A DNA stretch of 64,000 nucleotides. Source: Mycolicibacterium baixiangningiae. GTDB taxonomy: Bacteria > Actinomycetota > Actinomycetes > Mycobacteriales > Mycobacteriaceae. The DNA is taken from NCBI RefSeq assembly GCF_016313185.1, contig NZ_CP066218.1, positions 5,580,001-5,644,000 of the forward strand, written 5' to 3'. The position numbers and the translations under genes were made by a program. Positions 1 to 13,031 of this stretch are shown one piece after another. The notes under the pieces were generated by a model. It saw nothing but the letters and a program-made list of their open reading frames with translations, did not search any database and was not told the DNA's origin. The stretch's first letter is position 1. Every line of letters begins with the position of its first letter.

Positions 1-818
1 ACACCACCTGGGCCGAGATGCTGCCGATCTGGCAGACCGCCGACGGCATCGACGTCTTCGAGTCCGGCTGGACCTTCGACCACTTCTATCCGATCCTCTC
101 CGACTCCACCGGGCCGTGCCTGGAGGGTTGGATCACGCTGACCGCACTGGCGCAGGCCACCACGCGGTTGCGCGTCGGCGTGCTCGTCACCGGTATCCAC
201 TACCGCCACCCCGCCGTGCTCGCCAATATGGCCTCGGCGCTCGACATCGTCTCGGGCGGCCGGCTCGAGCTGGGCATCGGCGCCGGCTGGAACGAGGAGG
301 AGTCCGGCGCCTACGGCATCGAACTCGGCAGCATCAAGGAGCGCTTCGACCGGTTCGAAGAGGCGTGCGAGGTGTTGACGGGTCTGCTCACGCAGGACAC
401 CACGACGTTCGACGGTAAGTACTACCAGCTCAAGGACGCGCGTAACGAGCCGAAAGGCCCGCAGCAGCCCCATCCCCCGATCTGCATCGGCGGTAGCGGC
501 GAGAAGCGCACCCTGCCGATCACCGCCAAGTACGCCGACCACTGGAACTTCGTCGGCGGGACGCCCGAGGAGTTCGCCCGCAAGCGCGACGTGCTGGCCG
601 CGCGCTGCGAGGACATCGGCCGCGATCCGAAGGAGATCACGCTGTCGGCGCACGTCCGGCTGGGCGAAGACCGGGATTACGCGAAGGTGATCGGCGAGGC
701 GGGAGCGCTGGGCGCCGAGGGGCTCGACCTGGCGATCATCTACCTGCCTCCGCCCTACGACCCCGCTGTTCTGGAACCGCTGGCGGAGGCGATCAGGGAC
801 TCTGAGCTGGCGAAATAG
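1..818 (+). CDS. LLM-class (luciferase-like) F420-dependent oxidoreductase, 5'-truncated
   Basis: The frame is open from the first bases of the window and codes TTWAEM before the first visible ATG at 18, so the true start lies upstream and about 272 residues are seen. The sequence reads as a bacterial luciferase-like monooxygenase TIM barrel. It has an early strand ending in HFYPI, a GILVTG-like strand (VGVLVTG), the segment LELGIGAGW and the later PPICIGGSGEKRTLP, all typical of mycobacterial LLM F420-dependent oxidoreductases. Such enzymes transfer hydride between F420H2 and varied substrates, and the substrate here cannot be read from sequence. It stands alone, with a gap before the minus-strand gltBD operon. 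Confidence 0.85.
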   Translation, partial: TTWAEMLPIWQTADGIDVFESGWTFDHFYPILSDSTGPCLEGWITLTALAQATTRLRVGVLVTGIHYRHPAVLANMASALDIVSGGRLELGIGAGWNEEESGAYGIELGSIKERFDRFEEACEVLTGLLTQDTTTFDGKYYQLKDARNEPKGPQQPHPPICIGGSGEKRTLPITAKYADHWNFVGGTPEEFARKRDVLAARCEDIGRDPKEITLSAHVRLGEDRDYAKVIGEAGALGAEGLDLAIIYLPPPYDPAVLEPLAEAIRDSELAK

Positions 819-897
819 CCGGTCACGAAAATATCACGATCAGGCAAAGATTGAGTGGCACCGAGTTACATCCACCCGGCCAGCGGGTTCTACTTAG

Positions 898-1038
898 CTA
901 GACGCCGAAGCGCATCAGTTCGTCGGGGGTGATGAGCCGTTCCTGCCTAGCGGGGAACTCCCGGCTCTTGACCGGATGGCGGAACAATGACCAGGCCATT
1001 CGACCCACCCGTGAACGGGTTATCGGGTTGATGTACAC
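898..1038 (-). CDS. Small basic hypothetical protein (46 aa)
   Basis: A short frame begins with GTG at 1038, preceded at good spacing by a strong AGGAG ribosome-binding site (about 1047-1051 on the minus strand), and stops with TAG at 898. The product starts VYINPITRSRVGRMAW, is rich in Arg, and ends LITPDELMRFGV. It has no signal peptide or membrane segment. A second GTG at 1047 overlaps the ribosome-binding site, so 1038 is the better start. I do not recognise the family. The ribosome-binding site and the natural codon mix are what support a real gene. It sits downstream of gltD, beyond a hairpin, so it probably has its own promoter. Confidence 0.55.
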   Translation of the reverse strand: MYINPITRSRVGRMAWSLFRHPVKSREFPARQERLITPDELMRFGV

Positions 1039-1218
1039 GATGATCACTCCTGCGATATACCAATAGCTGAACTGTGGGCTACCTTATCGCAATACCCACA
1101 TCAAGTCATTAGAGACCGCAGTCGCGGCAAACTCGGTGAGGCGCGCCGATCGTCGATTGGCTGTTTCAGGTGTGACGGATGTGGTTGATGTGGCGCCAAA
1201 CGGGTGGCTGCGCCGCCC

Positions 1219-1273
1219 GACCGTGCGGTGTCATACGCGCCACGCCGAGGCAGGCGTACCGCACCGCACAGTC
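1219..1273 (-). terminator. Imperfect hairpin after gltD
   Basis: A 12-nt arm (1219-1230) pairs with 1262-1273 with one mismatch that would be a G-U pair. Inside it, TACGC pairs with GCGTA. It starts 13 nt past the gltD stop. There is no U-tract, which is common for mycobacterial terminators. Confidence 0.5.
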
Positions 1274-1285
1274 GCGGGGAAACCT

Positions 1286-2744
1286 CTAGCGCTGCGGCGC
1301 CGCCGTCGGCTTGATCGGCGCCGGCAGAGCGCTCTTGCCCATCAGGTAGCGGTCGACACCCGTGGCGGCGGCCCGGCCCTCGGCGATCGCCCACACGATC
1401 AGCGACTGACCACGGCCCATGTCGCCGGCCACGAAGACGCCGGGAACCGAGGTCGCGAAGTCGGCGTCGCGCGAGACGTTGCCGCGGTCGGTGAGCTCCA
1501 CCTTCAGGTCGGTCAGCAGACCTTCCTTCTCCGGTCCGACGAAGCCCATCGCGAGCAGCACCAGATCGGCCTCCAGCTCGAAGTCCGAACCCTCGACCCT
1601 CTCGAACTTGCCGGCCTTCATCTCGACCTCGTGCACCTTGAGCGACGTCACGCGGCCGTCCTCGCCGCAGAACTCCTCGGTGTTGACCGAGAAGACCCGC
1701 TCGCCGCCTTCCTCGTGCGCCGAGGCGACGCGGTACATCAGCGGGTAGGTCGGCCAGGGCGTGCTCTCGGCTCGTGTCTCCGGCGGCCGCGGCATGATCT
1801 CGAACTGGTGCACGCTGACCGCGCCCTGCCGGTGCGAGGTGCCGAGGCAGTCCGCGCCGGTGTCGCCGCCGCCGATGATCACCACGCGTTTGTCCTTCGC
1901 GGTGATCGGCGGCTCGCCGTCGTCACCGACCACGGGGTCACCCATCTGTACGCGGTTGGCCCACGGCAGGAATTCCATCGCCTGGTGGATGCCGTCGAGT
2001 TCGCGACCCGGGATCGGCAGGTCGCGCCACGCCGTGGCACCACCGGCGAGCACCACGGCGTTGAATTCGGACCGCAGCTGCGCGACGGTGATGTCGACGC
2101 CGACGTTCACGCCGGTGCGGAACTGGGTGCCTTCGGCCTCCATCTGTTCCAGCCGGCGGTCGATGTGGCGCTTCTCCATCTTGAACTCGGGGATGCCGTA
2201 GCGCAGCAGGCCACCTATGCGGTCGGCGCGTTCGAACACCGTGACGGTGTGGCCGGCCCGGGTCAGCTGCTGCGCGGCGGCCAGACCGGCGGGGCCGGAG
2301 CCCACGACGGCGACCTTCTTACCGGTCAGCCGGTCCGGCGGCAGCGGGACGACCCAGCCCTCGTCGAAGGCGTTGTCGATGATCTCGACCTCGACCTGCT
2401 TGATGGTCACGGCATCCTGGTTGATGCCCAGCACGCACGACGCCTCACACGGCGCCGGGCACAGCCGCCCGGTGAACTCCGGGAAGTTGTTGGTCGCGTG
2501 TAGCCGTTCGATTGCATCGCGCCACCGGTCCTTGAAGACCAGGTCATTCCACTCGGGGATCAAGTTTCCGAGCGGACAACCGTTGTGGCAGAACGGGATT
2601 CCACAGTCCATGCAGCGGGCGGCCTGTGTCTGCAGCGTGTCGTGGGAGAAGTCCTCGTAGACCTCTTTCCAGTCACGCAGGCGCAGCGGCACCGGGCGGC
2701 GCGGCGGGAGCTCGCGGTGGGTGTACTTGAGAAAACCGCGCGGA

Positions 2745-2752
<8 letters not shown>
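1286..2752 (-). CDS. gltD: Glutamate synthase (NADPH), small subunit
   Basis: This is the 488-residue beta subunit of glutamate synthase. It oxidises NADPH and passes electrons through FAD and iron-sulfur clusters to GltB, which makes two glutamates from glutamine and 2-oxoglutarate. The N-terminal cysteine clusters are visible ([18 protein letters not shown] near residue 45 and [12 protein letters not shown] near 95). A FAD site [14 protein letters not shown] lies near residue 150 and a second dinucleotide fold [15 protein letters not shown] near 290. Length is normal for the family. It overlaps the end of gltB by 8 nt, so the two are translationally coupled in one operon. Confidence 0.97.
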
Positions 2753-7358
<4,606 letters not shown>

Positions 7359-8000
7359 TCCCACCTGACCCTTACTCTCGAACCTTCGGCGAAGCTTCAC
7401 CTGGCTGCCGTCTGCGACGGCGTGAGCCGACGGGGCGGAGGCGGTCCTCTGTGCAGCACTGAACAGCGGCCTTTTTTTCCCACTCGCCACAAGTGGAGAA
7501 AACGATAAGTCAAACACCGGCTGACATGCCAACTTAGTCAGACCTAACTATACTCGCCGGCCCGTTGCCTGGCCGTCGAGTTCGACACGGCGCTGCACCG
7601 CGGATGTCGTTGCCTCGGTGGATATTTCGGTAACTCCCCGGAACGCCCTCCGCGCCGAGCCGGCGGGCCCGTCAATTGCTGTCGCCGCCGAGGAGTTTGC
7701 TGACACCGAATTATCGGGCCATTTTGCTGGCACTGTTGGGCGTGTGACGTTTGCACAACTCCTTGTCAGATTCTTAGAGATTGCTGGGTCACACGTCCAG
7801 GGGCGTTCACCCCACGTCCCTGGGCGGATCGGACCTCCGGCGGACGTTGCACGCCTCGGCGAAGAACGAGCGCTTGGCGACGTGATCATCCGTGCGACAA
7901 CGGCTCTCACCATCCACTGCCCGTGGCGCAGAGCGCTGGTGGTCGCGGAAGTACCCCCCGGGTGTATGCGCCGGCACCAGCATGCTCATGCTGAAACGCG
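7359..8000. other. Intergenic region between gltB and thioesterase gene
   Basis: This 640-nt stretch separates divergent genes. I see no convincing gene: frames here lack ribosome-binding sites and family likeness. A minus-strand TATAGT box (about 7547-7552) lies 190 nt before the gltB start and may be its -10 element, with no clear -35. The box sits in an AT-richer patch (about 7500-7560). A small nested hairpin occurs at 7798-7824. Confidence 0.4.
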
Positions 8001-8786
8001 ATGTCGCACCCGCTCAACACCCCTATCGGCCGGTTCGGCGTCGAGACGTTCGAGGGCACCGGAGACCACAGCATCGCCACCATGCCCACCCACGGAATGG
8101 TCAATCCGCTCACCGGACTGCCGTCGGCGGCAGCGCTGGCGATGCTGCTCGACCACGTCGGCGGTCTGGCCAACCACCTGCGGCGCGGCGACGACGAGTG
8201 GACGGTGTCGACCGAACTGTCGCTGGAACTGATCCCGGAAGCCGCCGACCTCGTCACCGCCGACGATGCGGGCGTGGTCGCCCGGGCGTGGCCGGTCGCC
8301 GCCAGGGGACGCACGGCGCTGGCCGCATGCGAGTTCCGCCACCACGACGCGGTGATCGGTACCGGAAGCGTGCGGTCCTTCTACATCACCGGCGCCCAGT
8401 TCACCGAATGGCCGCAGAACCCCGAGCACCACACCCGCAGGGTCGGCCTTGCCGCGATGATGGCCGTCGAACCGGACGGCGCCGCCGCGCTGCGACAGGA
8501 TGCCGATCCGGTGATCAACAACATGCTCGGTGTGGTCCACGGCGGGGTGGCGGCGACGGGACTGGAACTCGTCGCCTCCGCCGCGGTCAACGCGGGCCGC
8601 ACCGGCGCCCCACTGCGGACCGGATCACTGCGGGTGAACTTCCTGCGCCGGCTCGTTGCCGGTGGCGAATGCCGTTACAGCGCAACAGCGTTGCGCGTCG
8701 GACGGTCCACCGGTTTGGCCGACGCGCAGGCGGTGGGCGCCGACGGTCAGCTCGCCCTGACGGCGCGCTTCACCGGGTATCGCTGA
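8001..8786 (+). CDS. PaaI/4HBT-type acyl-CoA thioesterase (double hotdog)
   Basis: The 261-residue product looks like two hotdog domains in tandem, as in acyl-CoA thioesterases of the PaaI/4HBT superfamily, which hydrolyse acyl-CoA or aryl-CoA thioesters in the cytoplasm. The second half has the hallmark VVHGGVAATGLEL (about 178-190), where the HGG segment caps the CoA-binding helix. It ends with the strand ALTARFTGYR. The N-terminal half has PTHGMVNPLTGLPSAAALA. The ATG at 8001 has no clear ribosome-binding site and the next Met is near residue 28, so the start is uncertain. Its substrate is unknown and the neighbours give no pathway. Confidence 0.8.
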   Translation: MSHPLNTPIGRFGVETFEGTGDHSIATMPTHGMVNPLTGLPSAAALAMLLDHVGGLANHLRRGDDEWTVSTELSLELIPEAADLVTADDAGVVARAWPVAARGRTALAACEFRHHDAVIGTGSVRSFYITGAQFTEWPQNPEHHTRRVGLAAMMAVEPDGAAALRQDADPVINNMLGVVHGGVAATGLELVASAAVNAGRTGAPLRTGSLRVNFLRRLVAGGECRYSATALRVGRSTGLADAQAVGADGQLALTARFTGYR

Positions 8787-8814
8787 CCGTACCGCTCGAC
8801 TAGCATCCGGGTGC

Positions 8815-10215
8815 ATGCCTCAGGCCCGTGCCGACCGCGGAATCGGTGGGTTCATCCGCCGGTCGGGATACCTCCGCAAGTGGCTGATCCTGGGCATCGC
8901 GATCGGCGTCATCGCCGGTCTCGGCGCGGTGGTCTTCTACCTCGCGCTGGACTACTCAGGACGGTTCCTGCTCGGTTATCTCGGCGGCTACGACATCCCG
9001 AAAGCCGCGGGCGACGGCGGTGATCCCGGATCGCCGGGGTTCGACCGCCCGTGGGCGATCCCGCTGATCGCCTGCGGCGGCGCCCTCGTGTCGGCGTGGC
9101 TGGTCGCGCGCTTCGCCCCGGAGGCGGAAGGCCACGGCACCGACAGTGCGATCGAAGCCGTGCACACCGATCCGCGGGCGATCCGGGCCCGTGCCATCGT
9201 CGTCAAGACCATCACCAGCGCGCTGACCATCGGTTCGGGCGGATCCGCCGGACGCGAGGGCCCGGCCGCGCAGATCTCGGCCGGATTCGGCTCGATCCTC
9301 GCCCGCCGCCTCGACCTGTCCTACGAAGACGGCCGGGTCGCGGTGTCGCTGGGCATCGGGGCCGGCATCGGGTCGATCTTCGGGGCGCCGCTGGGCGGCG
9401 CGGTGCTGGCCGCGTCGATCGTCTACCGCGAGGACTTCGACTACAAGGCGCTGATCCCCGGCTTCATCACCTCGGCGACGGCCTACGCGGTGTTCGGCTC
9501 GTTTCTCGGATTCGAGCCGCTGTTCGGCTACGTCGCCGCCGACTACCGGTTCGACCACCCCCTCGACCTCGGCTGGTTCGTGGTGCTCGGCGTCATCGCC
9601 GCGGCGGTCGGGTGGCTGTACGCCCGCACGTTCTACGGCACCATCGCACTGACCGCGAAGCTGCCGGGCGGCAAGGTGATCAAACCGGCGGTGGGCGGGC
9701 TGCTGGTCGGTCTGCTCGGCCTGGCGATCCCGCAGATCCTCGCCAGCGGGTACGGCTGGGCGCAGAAGGCGACCGCGACCGACACGCTGATGGCGATCCC
9801 GCTGTGGATCGTGCTGCTGCTGCCGTTCGCGAAGATCGTGGCGACGTCGCTGTCGATCGGCACCGGCGGATCGGGCGGCATCTTCGGCCCGGGTGTGGTG
9901 ATCGGCGCGTTCGTCGGCGCGGCGGTGTGGCGGCTCGGTGAGTCGGCCGGGGCGCCCGGCCTGCCCGAGAGCCCCGCGGTGTTCGTGGTCGTGGGGATGA
10001 TGGCCTGCTTCGGCAGCGTCTCCCACGCCCCGCTGGCCGTCATGATCATGGTGGCCGAGATGACGGGCTCGTTCTCGGTCATCCCGTGCGCCATGGTCGG
10101 GGTCGGCGTGGCCTATCTGTTGATCACGCGCACCAACGTGACGATCTACCAGGCGCAGCGGCTCAACCGCGAGACCGCGGAGGCCGAGCGCATGACCCGC
10201 GTGCAGGGCGCGTAG
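8815..10215 (+). CDS. ClC-family chloride channel/transporter
   Basis: This is a 466-residue polytopic inner-membrane protein with the ClC signatures: GSGGSAGREGP (about 140-150, with the gating Glu at about 149) and the later GTGGSGGIFGPG (about 350) that lines the anion pathway. There is no C-terminal CBS pair. Presence of the gating Glu suits either a H+/Cl- exchanger or a channel, and the sequence alone does not settle which. The start at 8815 follows the thioesterase gene by 28 nt, so they may be cotranscribed. The aquaporin gene follows 75 nt later, which places two channel genes together. Confidence 0.92.
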   Translation: MPQARADRGIGGFIRRSGYLRKWLILGIAIGVIAGLGAVVFYLALDYSGRFLLGYLGGYDIPKAAGDGGDPGSPGFDRPWAIPLIACGGALVSAWLVARFAPEAEGHGTDSAIEAVHTDPRAIRARAIVVKTITSALTIGSGGSAGREGPAAQISAGFGSILARRLDLSYEDGRVAVSLGIGAGIGSIFGAPLGGAVLAASIVYREDFDYKALIPGFITSATAYAVFGSFLGFEPLFGYVAADYRFDHPLDLGWFVVLGVIAAAVGWLYARTFYGTIALTAKLPGGKVIKPAVGGLLVGLLGLAIPQILASGYGWAQKATATDTLMAIPLWIVLLLPFAKIVATSLSIGTGGSGGIFGPGVVIGAFVGAAVWRLGESAGAPGLPESPAVFVVVGMMACFGSVSHAPLAVMIMVAEMTGSFSVIPCAMVGVGVAYLLITRTNVTIYQAQRLNRETAEAERMTRVQGA

Positions 10216-10290
10216 CGGCGCTGGGGGTTTTGCTGCGCTGTGATCTGTGTCACGCTCGTCAGGGATGCCTACCGATGGAGGGAGTCCGGC

Positions 10291-11118
10291 ATGCGCGACC
10301 CGACGATGACACACAGAGTGGCCGCCGAGTTCATCGGGACGTTCTGGCTGGTGTTCGGCGGCTGCGGCAGCGCGGTGTTCGCCGCGAAGTTCACCTCCGC
10401 GGACGGTTACGCGTTCGGCATCGGATTCCTCGGCGTCTCATTGGCGTTCGGCCTCACCGTCCTCACCGGCGTATATGCGTTCGGCACGATCTCCGGCGGG
10501 CACTTCAACCCCGCGGTCACGCTGGGCGCGGCGCTGGCCCGGCGCGTCGAATGGCGGGTTCTGCCGGTGTACTGGGTCACGCAGGTGGCCGGCGGGCTCG
10601 CGGCCGGACTCGTCATCTATGTCGTCGCCCAGGGGCAGGAGGGCTGGTCAGCCACCGGAAACATGGCGGCGAACGGATTCGGCGACCACTCCCCCGGCGG
10701 CTACTCGCTGCTCTCTGTCGTCATCGCCGAAGTGCTGCTGACCGGCATCTTCCTGCTGGTCATCCTCGGCTCTACCGACACGCGCGCACCGAGGGGGTTC
10801 GCGGGTCTGGCCATCGGGCTGACCCTGACGCTGATCCACCTGATCTCGATCCCGATCTCGAACACCTCGGTGAACCCGGCCCGCTCCACCGGCGTCGCGT
10901 TCTTCAACGGCAACGACGCCCCCGCCCAGCTGTGGGTGTTCTGGCTGGCGCCGCTGATCGGTGCCGCCATCGCGGGTGCCGCCTACCCGTACCTGTTCGG
11001 CCGCCACGAGGAACTGGCCGATCGCCCGGTGCGCGACGACGCCCTCGACGCACAGGCACTCCTCGAAGACGAATCGGACCCGCGCACCCGGCGTGGGCCC
11101 GAACCAGAGGTTCGGTGA
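10291..11118 (+). CDS. aqpZ: Aquaporin Z-like MIP channel
   Basis: A 275-residue major intrinsic protein. Both NPA boxes are present: [11 protein letters not shown] (NPA at about 73-75) and SVNPARSTG (NPA at about 195-197, with the selectivity-filter Arg next). Six membrane helices are apparent. The His-Phe-rich loop and short loops fit the water-selective AqpZ branch better than glycerol facilitators, which usually have longer loops and an Asp after the second box. The start at 10291 is chosen for the GGAGGGAG sequence upstream. The frame reaches back to 10240 without support. The C-terminal 35 residues are acidic and Arg-rich, an extension beyond the usual length. Confidence 0.92.
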   Translation: MRDPTMTHRVAAEFIGTFWLVFGGCGSAVFAAKFTSADGYAFGIGFLGVSLAFGLTVLTGVYAFGTISGGHFNPAVTLGAALARRVEWRVLPVYWVTQVAGGLAAGLVIYVVAQGQEGWSATGNMAANGFGDHSPGGYSLLSVVIAEVLLTGIFLLVILGSTDTRAPRGFAGLAIGLTLTLIHLISIPISNTSVNPARSTGVAFFNGNDAPAQLWVFWLAPLIGAAIAGAAYPYLFGRHEELADRPVRDDALDAQALLEDESDPRTRRGPEPEVR

Positions 11119-11182
11119 CCCGGAACCGTCGCGCGCACAGCAAGCTCACGGGTCGCCGTGTGACAAGCAGAATTAGGCAAGC

Positions 11183-11188
11183 TAACAT
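11183..11188 (+). promoter_or_regulatory. Candidate -10 box for a leaderless mRNA
   Basis: TAACAT ends 7 nt before the ATG at 11196 and no purine-rich ribosome-binding site lies between, which is the usual layout of leaderless mycobacterial transcripts. The box lies inside TTAGGCAAGCTAAC (11174-11187), which resembles an IdeR box but is one base short. Confidence 0.45.
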
Positions 11189-11195
11189 CCCCGCT

Positions 11196-11531
11196 ATGAA
11201 GAGAGCGATCCTGGCGATTGCCTTTGCCGGCCTGGCGTTCACCACGCCGGCCGTCGCGCACGCTGATCCCGACACCGATTTCGCCAACGCCCTGCACACC
11301 ATCGGCGTCTACGGGCAGAAGGACTACAACGCCTGGATCGCCAAGATCGCCTGTGAGCGCATCGATCGCGGTGTCGACCACAACGCTTACGACTCAGCGA
11401 CATTCGTCGCGCGACAGCTACCCAAGGGCAGCACCACCGAGCAGGCGTGGAAGTTCCTGGGCCTGGCGTACCCCACGTACTGCCCGGCGCATCAGGCGCT
11501 GCTGCAGCATGCCGCGGAGAAGCCGGCGTGA
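11196..11531 (+). CDS. DUF732-family secreted protein
   Basis: A 111-residue protein with a clear Sec signal peptide (MKRAILAIAFAGLAFTTPAV, cleavage after about AHA at 23). The mature part matches the DUF732 pattern of mycobacteria: D-x-x-F near the start, LHTIGVYG, and two cysteines (C53 and C96) likely to form a disulfide. DUF732 proteins are exported and of unknown function. The ATG is probably used by a leaderless mRNA (see the -10 box just upstream). It heads a run of three small secreted proteins on the plus strand. Confidence 0.85.
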   Translation: MKRAILAIAFAGLAFTTPAVAHADPDTDFANALHTIGVYGQKDYNAWIAKIACERIDRGVDHNAYDSATFVARQLPKGSTTEQAWKFLGLAYPTYCPAHQALLQHAAEKPA

Positions 11532-11557
11532 GCACCCGCAGAGATCGAGGGAGTGGT

Positions 11558-12031
11558 ATGGGCAACCGTCTGAAAGCGCTCTGGACCGGTGCGATGAGCG
11601 CCGCGATGACCGTGGGCGTGTTGGCCGCTCCGGCGGTCGCCTCAGCCGACGCCACCGACGACTATCCGATTCCGGGCCGGATCATGAAGACCACCTGCAC
11701 GGTGGAGCAGTACATGGCCGCGACGCGCGACACGTCGCCGATCTACTACCAGCGGTACATGATCGACTACAACAACCGGCCGATCGACATCCAGAACATG
11801 GCCCGTGACCGGATCTACTGGTTCTTCACGCTGGATTACCCGGCCCGCCGCCAGTACTCGGAGGCCACCGCCACCAACGTCTACTACGAACAGGTGGCCA
11901 CCCGCTGGGGGAACTGGGCGAAGTTGTTCTTCAACAACAAGGGCGTTGTCGCACATGCCACCGACGTCTGCATGAGTTACCCGCCGTCGGACCCGTCGGT
12001 GTGGCACTGGGGACCGAACGAGCGGCGCTGA
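11558..12031 (+). CDS. DUF5078-family secreted protein
   Basis: A 157-residue protein with a signal peptide that ends near AVASADA (about residue 30). The mature domain begins DDYPIPGRIMKTTCTVEQYM and contains many Tyr/Trp residues (YYQRYMIDYNNRP, NWAKLFFNNKG) and two cysteines, one in TTC and one in DVC, which fits the mycobacterial DUF5078 family as I recall it. Function is unknown. GAGGGAG precedes the ATG at 11558. It lies 26 nt after the DUF732 gene, so the two are likely cotranscribed. Confidence 0.8.
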   Translation: MGNRLKALWTGAMSAAMTVGVLAAPAVASADATDDYPIPGRIMKTTCTVEQYMAATRDTSPIYYQRYMIDYNNRPIDIQNMARDRIYWFFTLDYPARRQYSEATATNVYYEQVATRWGNWAKLFFNNKGVVAHATDVCMSYPPSDPSVWHWGPNERR

Positions 12032-12045
12032 GGGGACCAGGCCTG

Positions 12046-12321
12046 ATGATCTCGATGAAATCGACCCTGTCTGCCGTCGCCGTCGCGGCCGGACTCACCG
12101 CAGGCGCTCTGGGCCTCGGTGCGTCTCTCGCCGCGGCCCAGCCGCCTCCTCCGTCGCCGGCCCTGGGCGAACCGGTGCCGGCGTGGGCGCCGCCCAAACC
12201 GGCCGAGTTCTGGTCCGGGCAACCCGTCGTGTGGACGTCGGCCTGGGGTGGTCGCTGGGGCGTCTGGATCAACGGCGGCTTCATCACGCTGTCGTCGAAC
12301 CCCGTCACGAACGGCGGCTGA
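12046..12321 (+). CDS. Small proline-rich secreted protein
   Basis: A 91-residue exported protein. A signal peptide (MISMKSTLSAVAVAAGLTAG onward, cut near AAA-QPP at about 29) is followed by a Pro-rich linker (QPPPPSP) and a Trp-rich tail with two similar segments (AWGGRWGVWING). I do not recognise a named family. GAGGGG lies upstream of the ATG at 12046, and a second in-frame ATG at 12055 is possible. It is separated by 14 nt from the DUF5078 gene and followed by a strong bidirectional terminator. Confidence 0.65.
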   Translation: MISMKSTLSAVAVAAGLTAGALGLGASLAAAQPPPPSPALGEPVPAWAPPKPAEFWSGQPVVWTSAWGGRWGVWINGGFITLSSNPVTNGG

Positions 12322-12337
12322 CCGCTCCCTGACATGA

Positions 12338-12375
12338 AATCAGGCCCGCACCCTTGGTTGGGTGCGGGCCTGATT
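12338..12375. terminator. Bidirectional intrinsic terminator
   Basis: A perfect 16-bp stem (12338-12353 with 12360-12375) and a 6-nt loop lie between the convergent secreted-protein gene and dps. AT pairs at the base give short A and T runs on both strands, so it can serve both. Confidence 0.85.
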
Positions 12376-12386
12376 CACAGGTCGGG

Positions 12387-12944
12387 TCAGCTCTTGCTGT
12401 TGCTCTTGCTCTTGGCCGCTTTGGCCGCGGACTTCTCGGTCGACTTGCCCTCGTGCTTGAGATCTCCACCGGCGTTCTCCAGGTGGGCTCGCACGAACCA
12501 CTGGAACTTCTCCAGTTCAGCCGAATGGCTGACGAGCATGTCGTTGGTCACCGGGTCGGCCTCCTCGGTCTCCTCGATGTTCTTGCGGGTGTCCTCGATG
12601 ATGCCGTCGTAGACCAGATCGAGCGCCGCGAGGTGCGCCGCCACCATGTCACGCTCCAGGGAGTAGTCGTCCCACGTGCGGTCACTGATGATGGCGCCGG
12701 GGGTGCCCTTCGGCGAACCGCCAAGTGTCGCAATACGTTCGGCCACCTCGTCGGCGTAGCCGCGGACGAGTTCCACCTGCGGATCGATCATCTCGTGCAC
12801 ACCGATGAAGTTGGGGCCGACCACGTTCCAGTGGACGTGCTTGAGCGTCAGGTGCAGATCGTTGTACCGGCTGAGCTGCTTCTGCAGCAGCTCCGCGACC
12901 TGTGCGCCCTCTTTGTCCGTCATGCCGGGAACGGTGTATGCCAT
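12387..12944 (-). CDS. dps: Dps-family ferritin / DNA-protection protein
   Basis: A 185-residue Dps very close to the mycobacterial Dps1 type. It oxidises Fe2+ at inter-subunit sites and binds DNA, protecting it in starvation or oxidative stress. Ferroxidase ligands are visible: H38 (in KHVHWNVVG), H50, D65 and E69. The C-terminal tail (about 160-185) is Lys/Ala-rich (KSAAKAAKSKSNSKS), the segment used for DNA binding in this family. GAAGGAG precedes the ATG. A SigF-like promoter match sits about 45-70 nt upstream, which suits reports that mycobacterial dps uses SigF/SigH. Confidence 0.95.
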   Translation of the reverse strand: MAYTVPGMTDKEGAQVAELLQKQLSRYNDLHLTLKHVHWNVVGPNFIGVHEMIDPQVELVRGYADEVAERIATLGGSPKGTPGAIISDRTWDDYSLERDMVAAHLAALDLVYDGIIEDTRKNIEETEEADPVTNDMLVSHSAELEKFQWFVRAHLENAGGDLKHEGKSTEKSAAKAAKSKSNSKS

Positions 12945-12989
12945 GAAACATCTCCTTCTTCCGCGCGTGATGAGTCTTCGTGTCCTCGA

Positions 12990-13015
12990 CTACCCCTCGC
13001 TGCCATGACGTAATC
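12990..13015 (-). promoter_or_regulatory. SigF-like promoter of dps
   Basis: On the minus strand GATT (13012-13015) and GGGTAG (12990-12995) are separated by 16 nt, against the mycobacterial SigF consensus GTTT-N15-17-GGGTAT. This would start transcription about 40 nt before the dps ATG. Confidence 0.5.
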
Positions 13016-13031
13016 AGAGGCCAGTCCCGCG

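Noticed and set aside
7536..7556. IdeR-like TTAG...CTAA before gltB
   Set aside because: Spacing and inner bases do not fit the 19-bp iron box, and gltB is not an iron gene.
7798..7824. Nested hairpin in the gltB-thioesterase gap as an RNA element
   Set aside because: The stem is short with a large loop and no matching context, so it may be chance at this GC.
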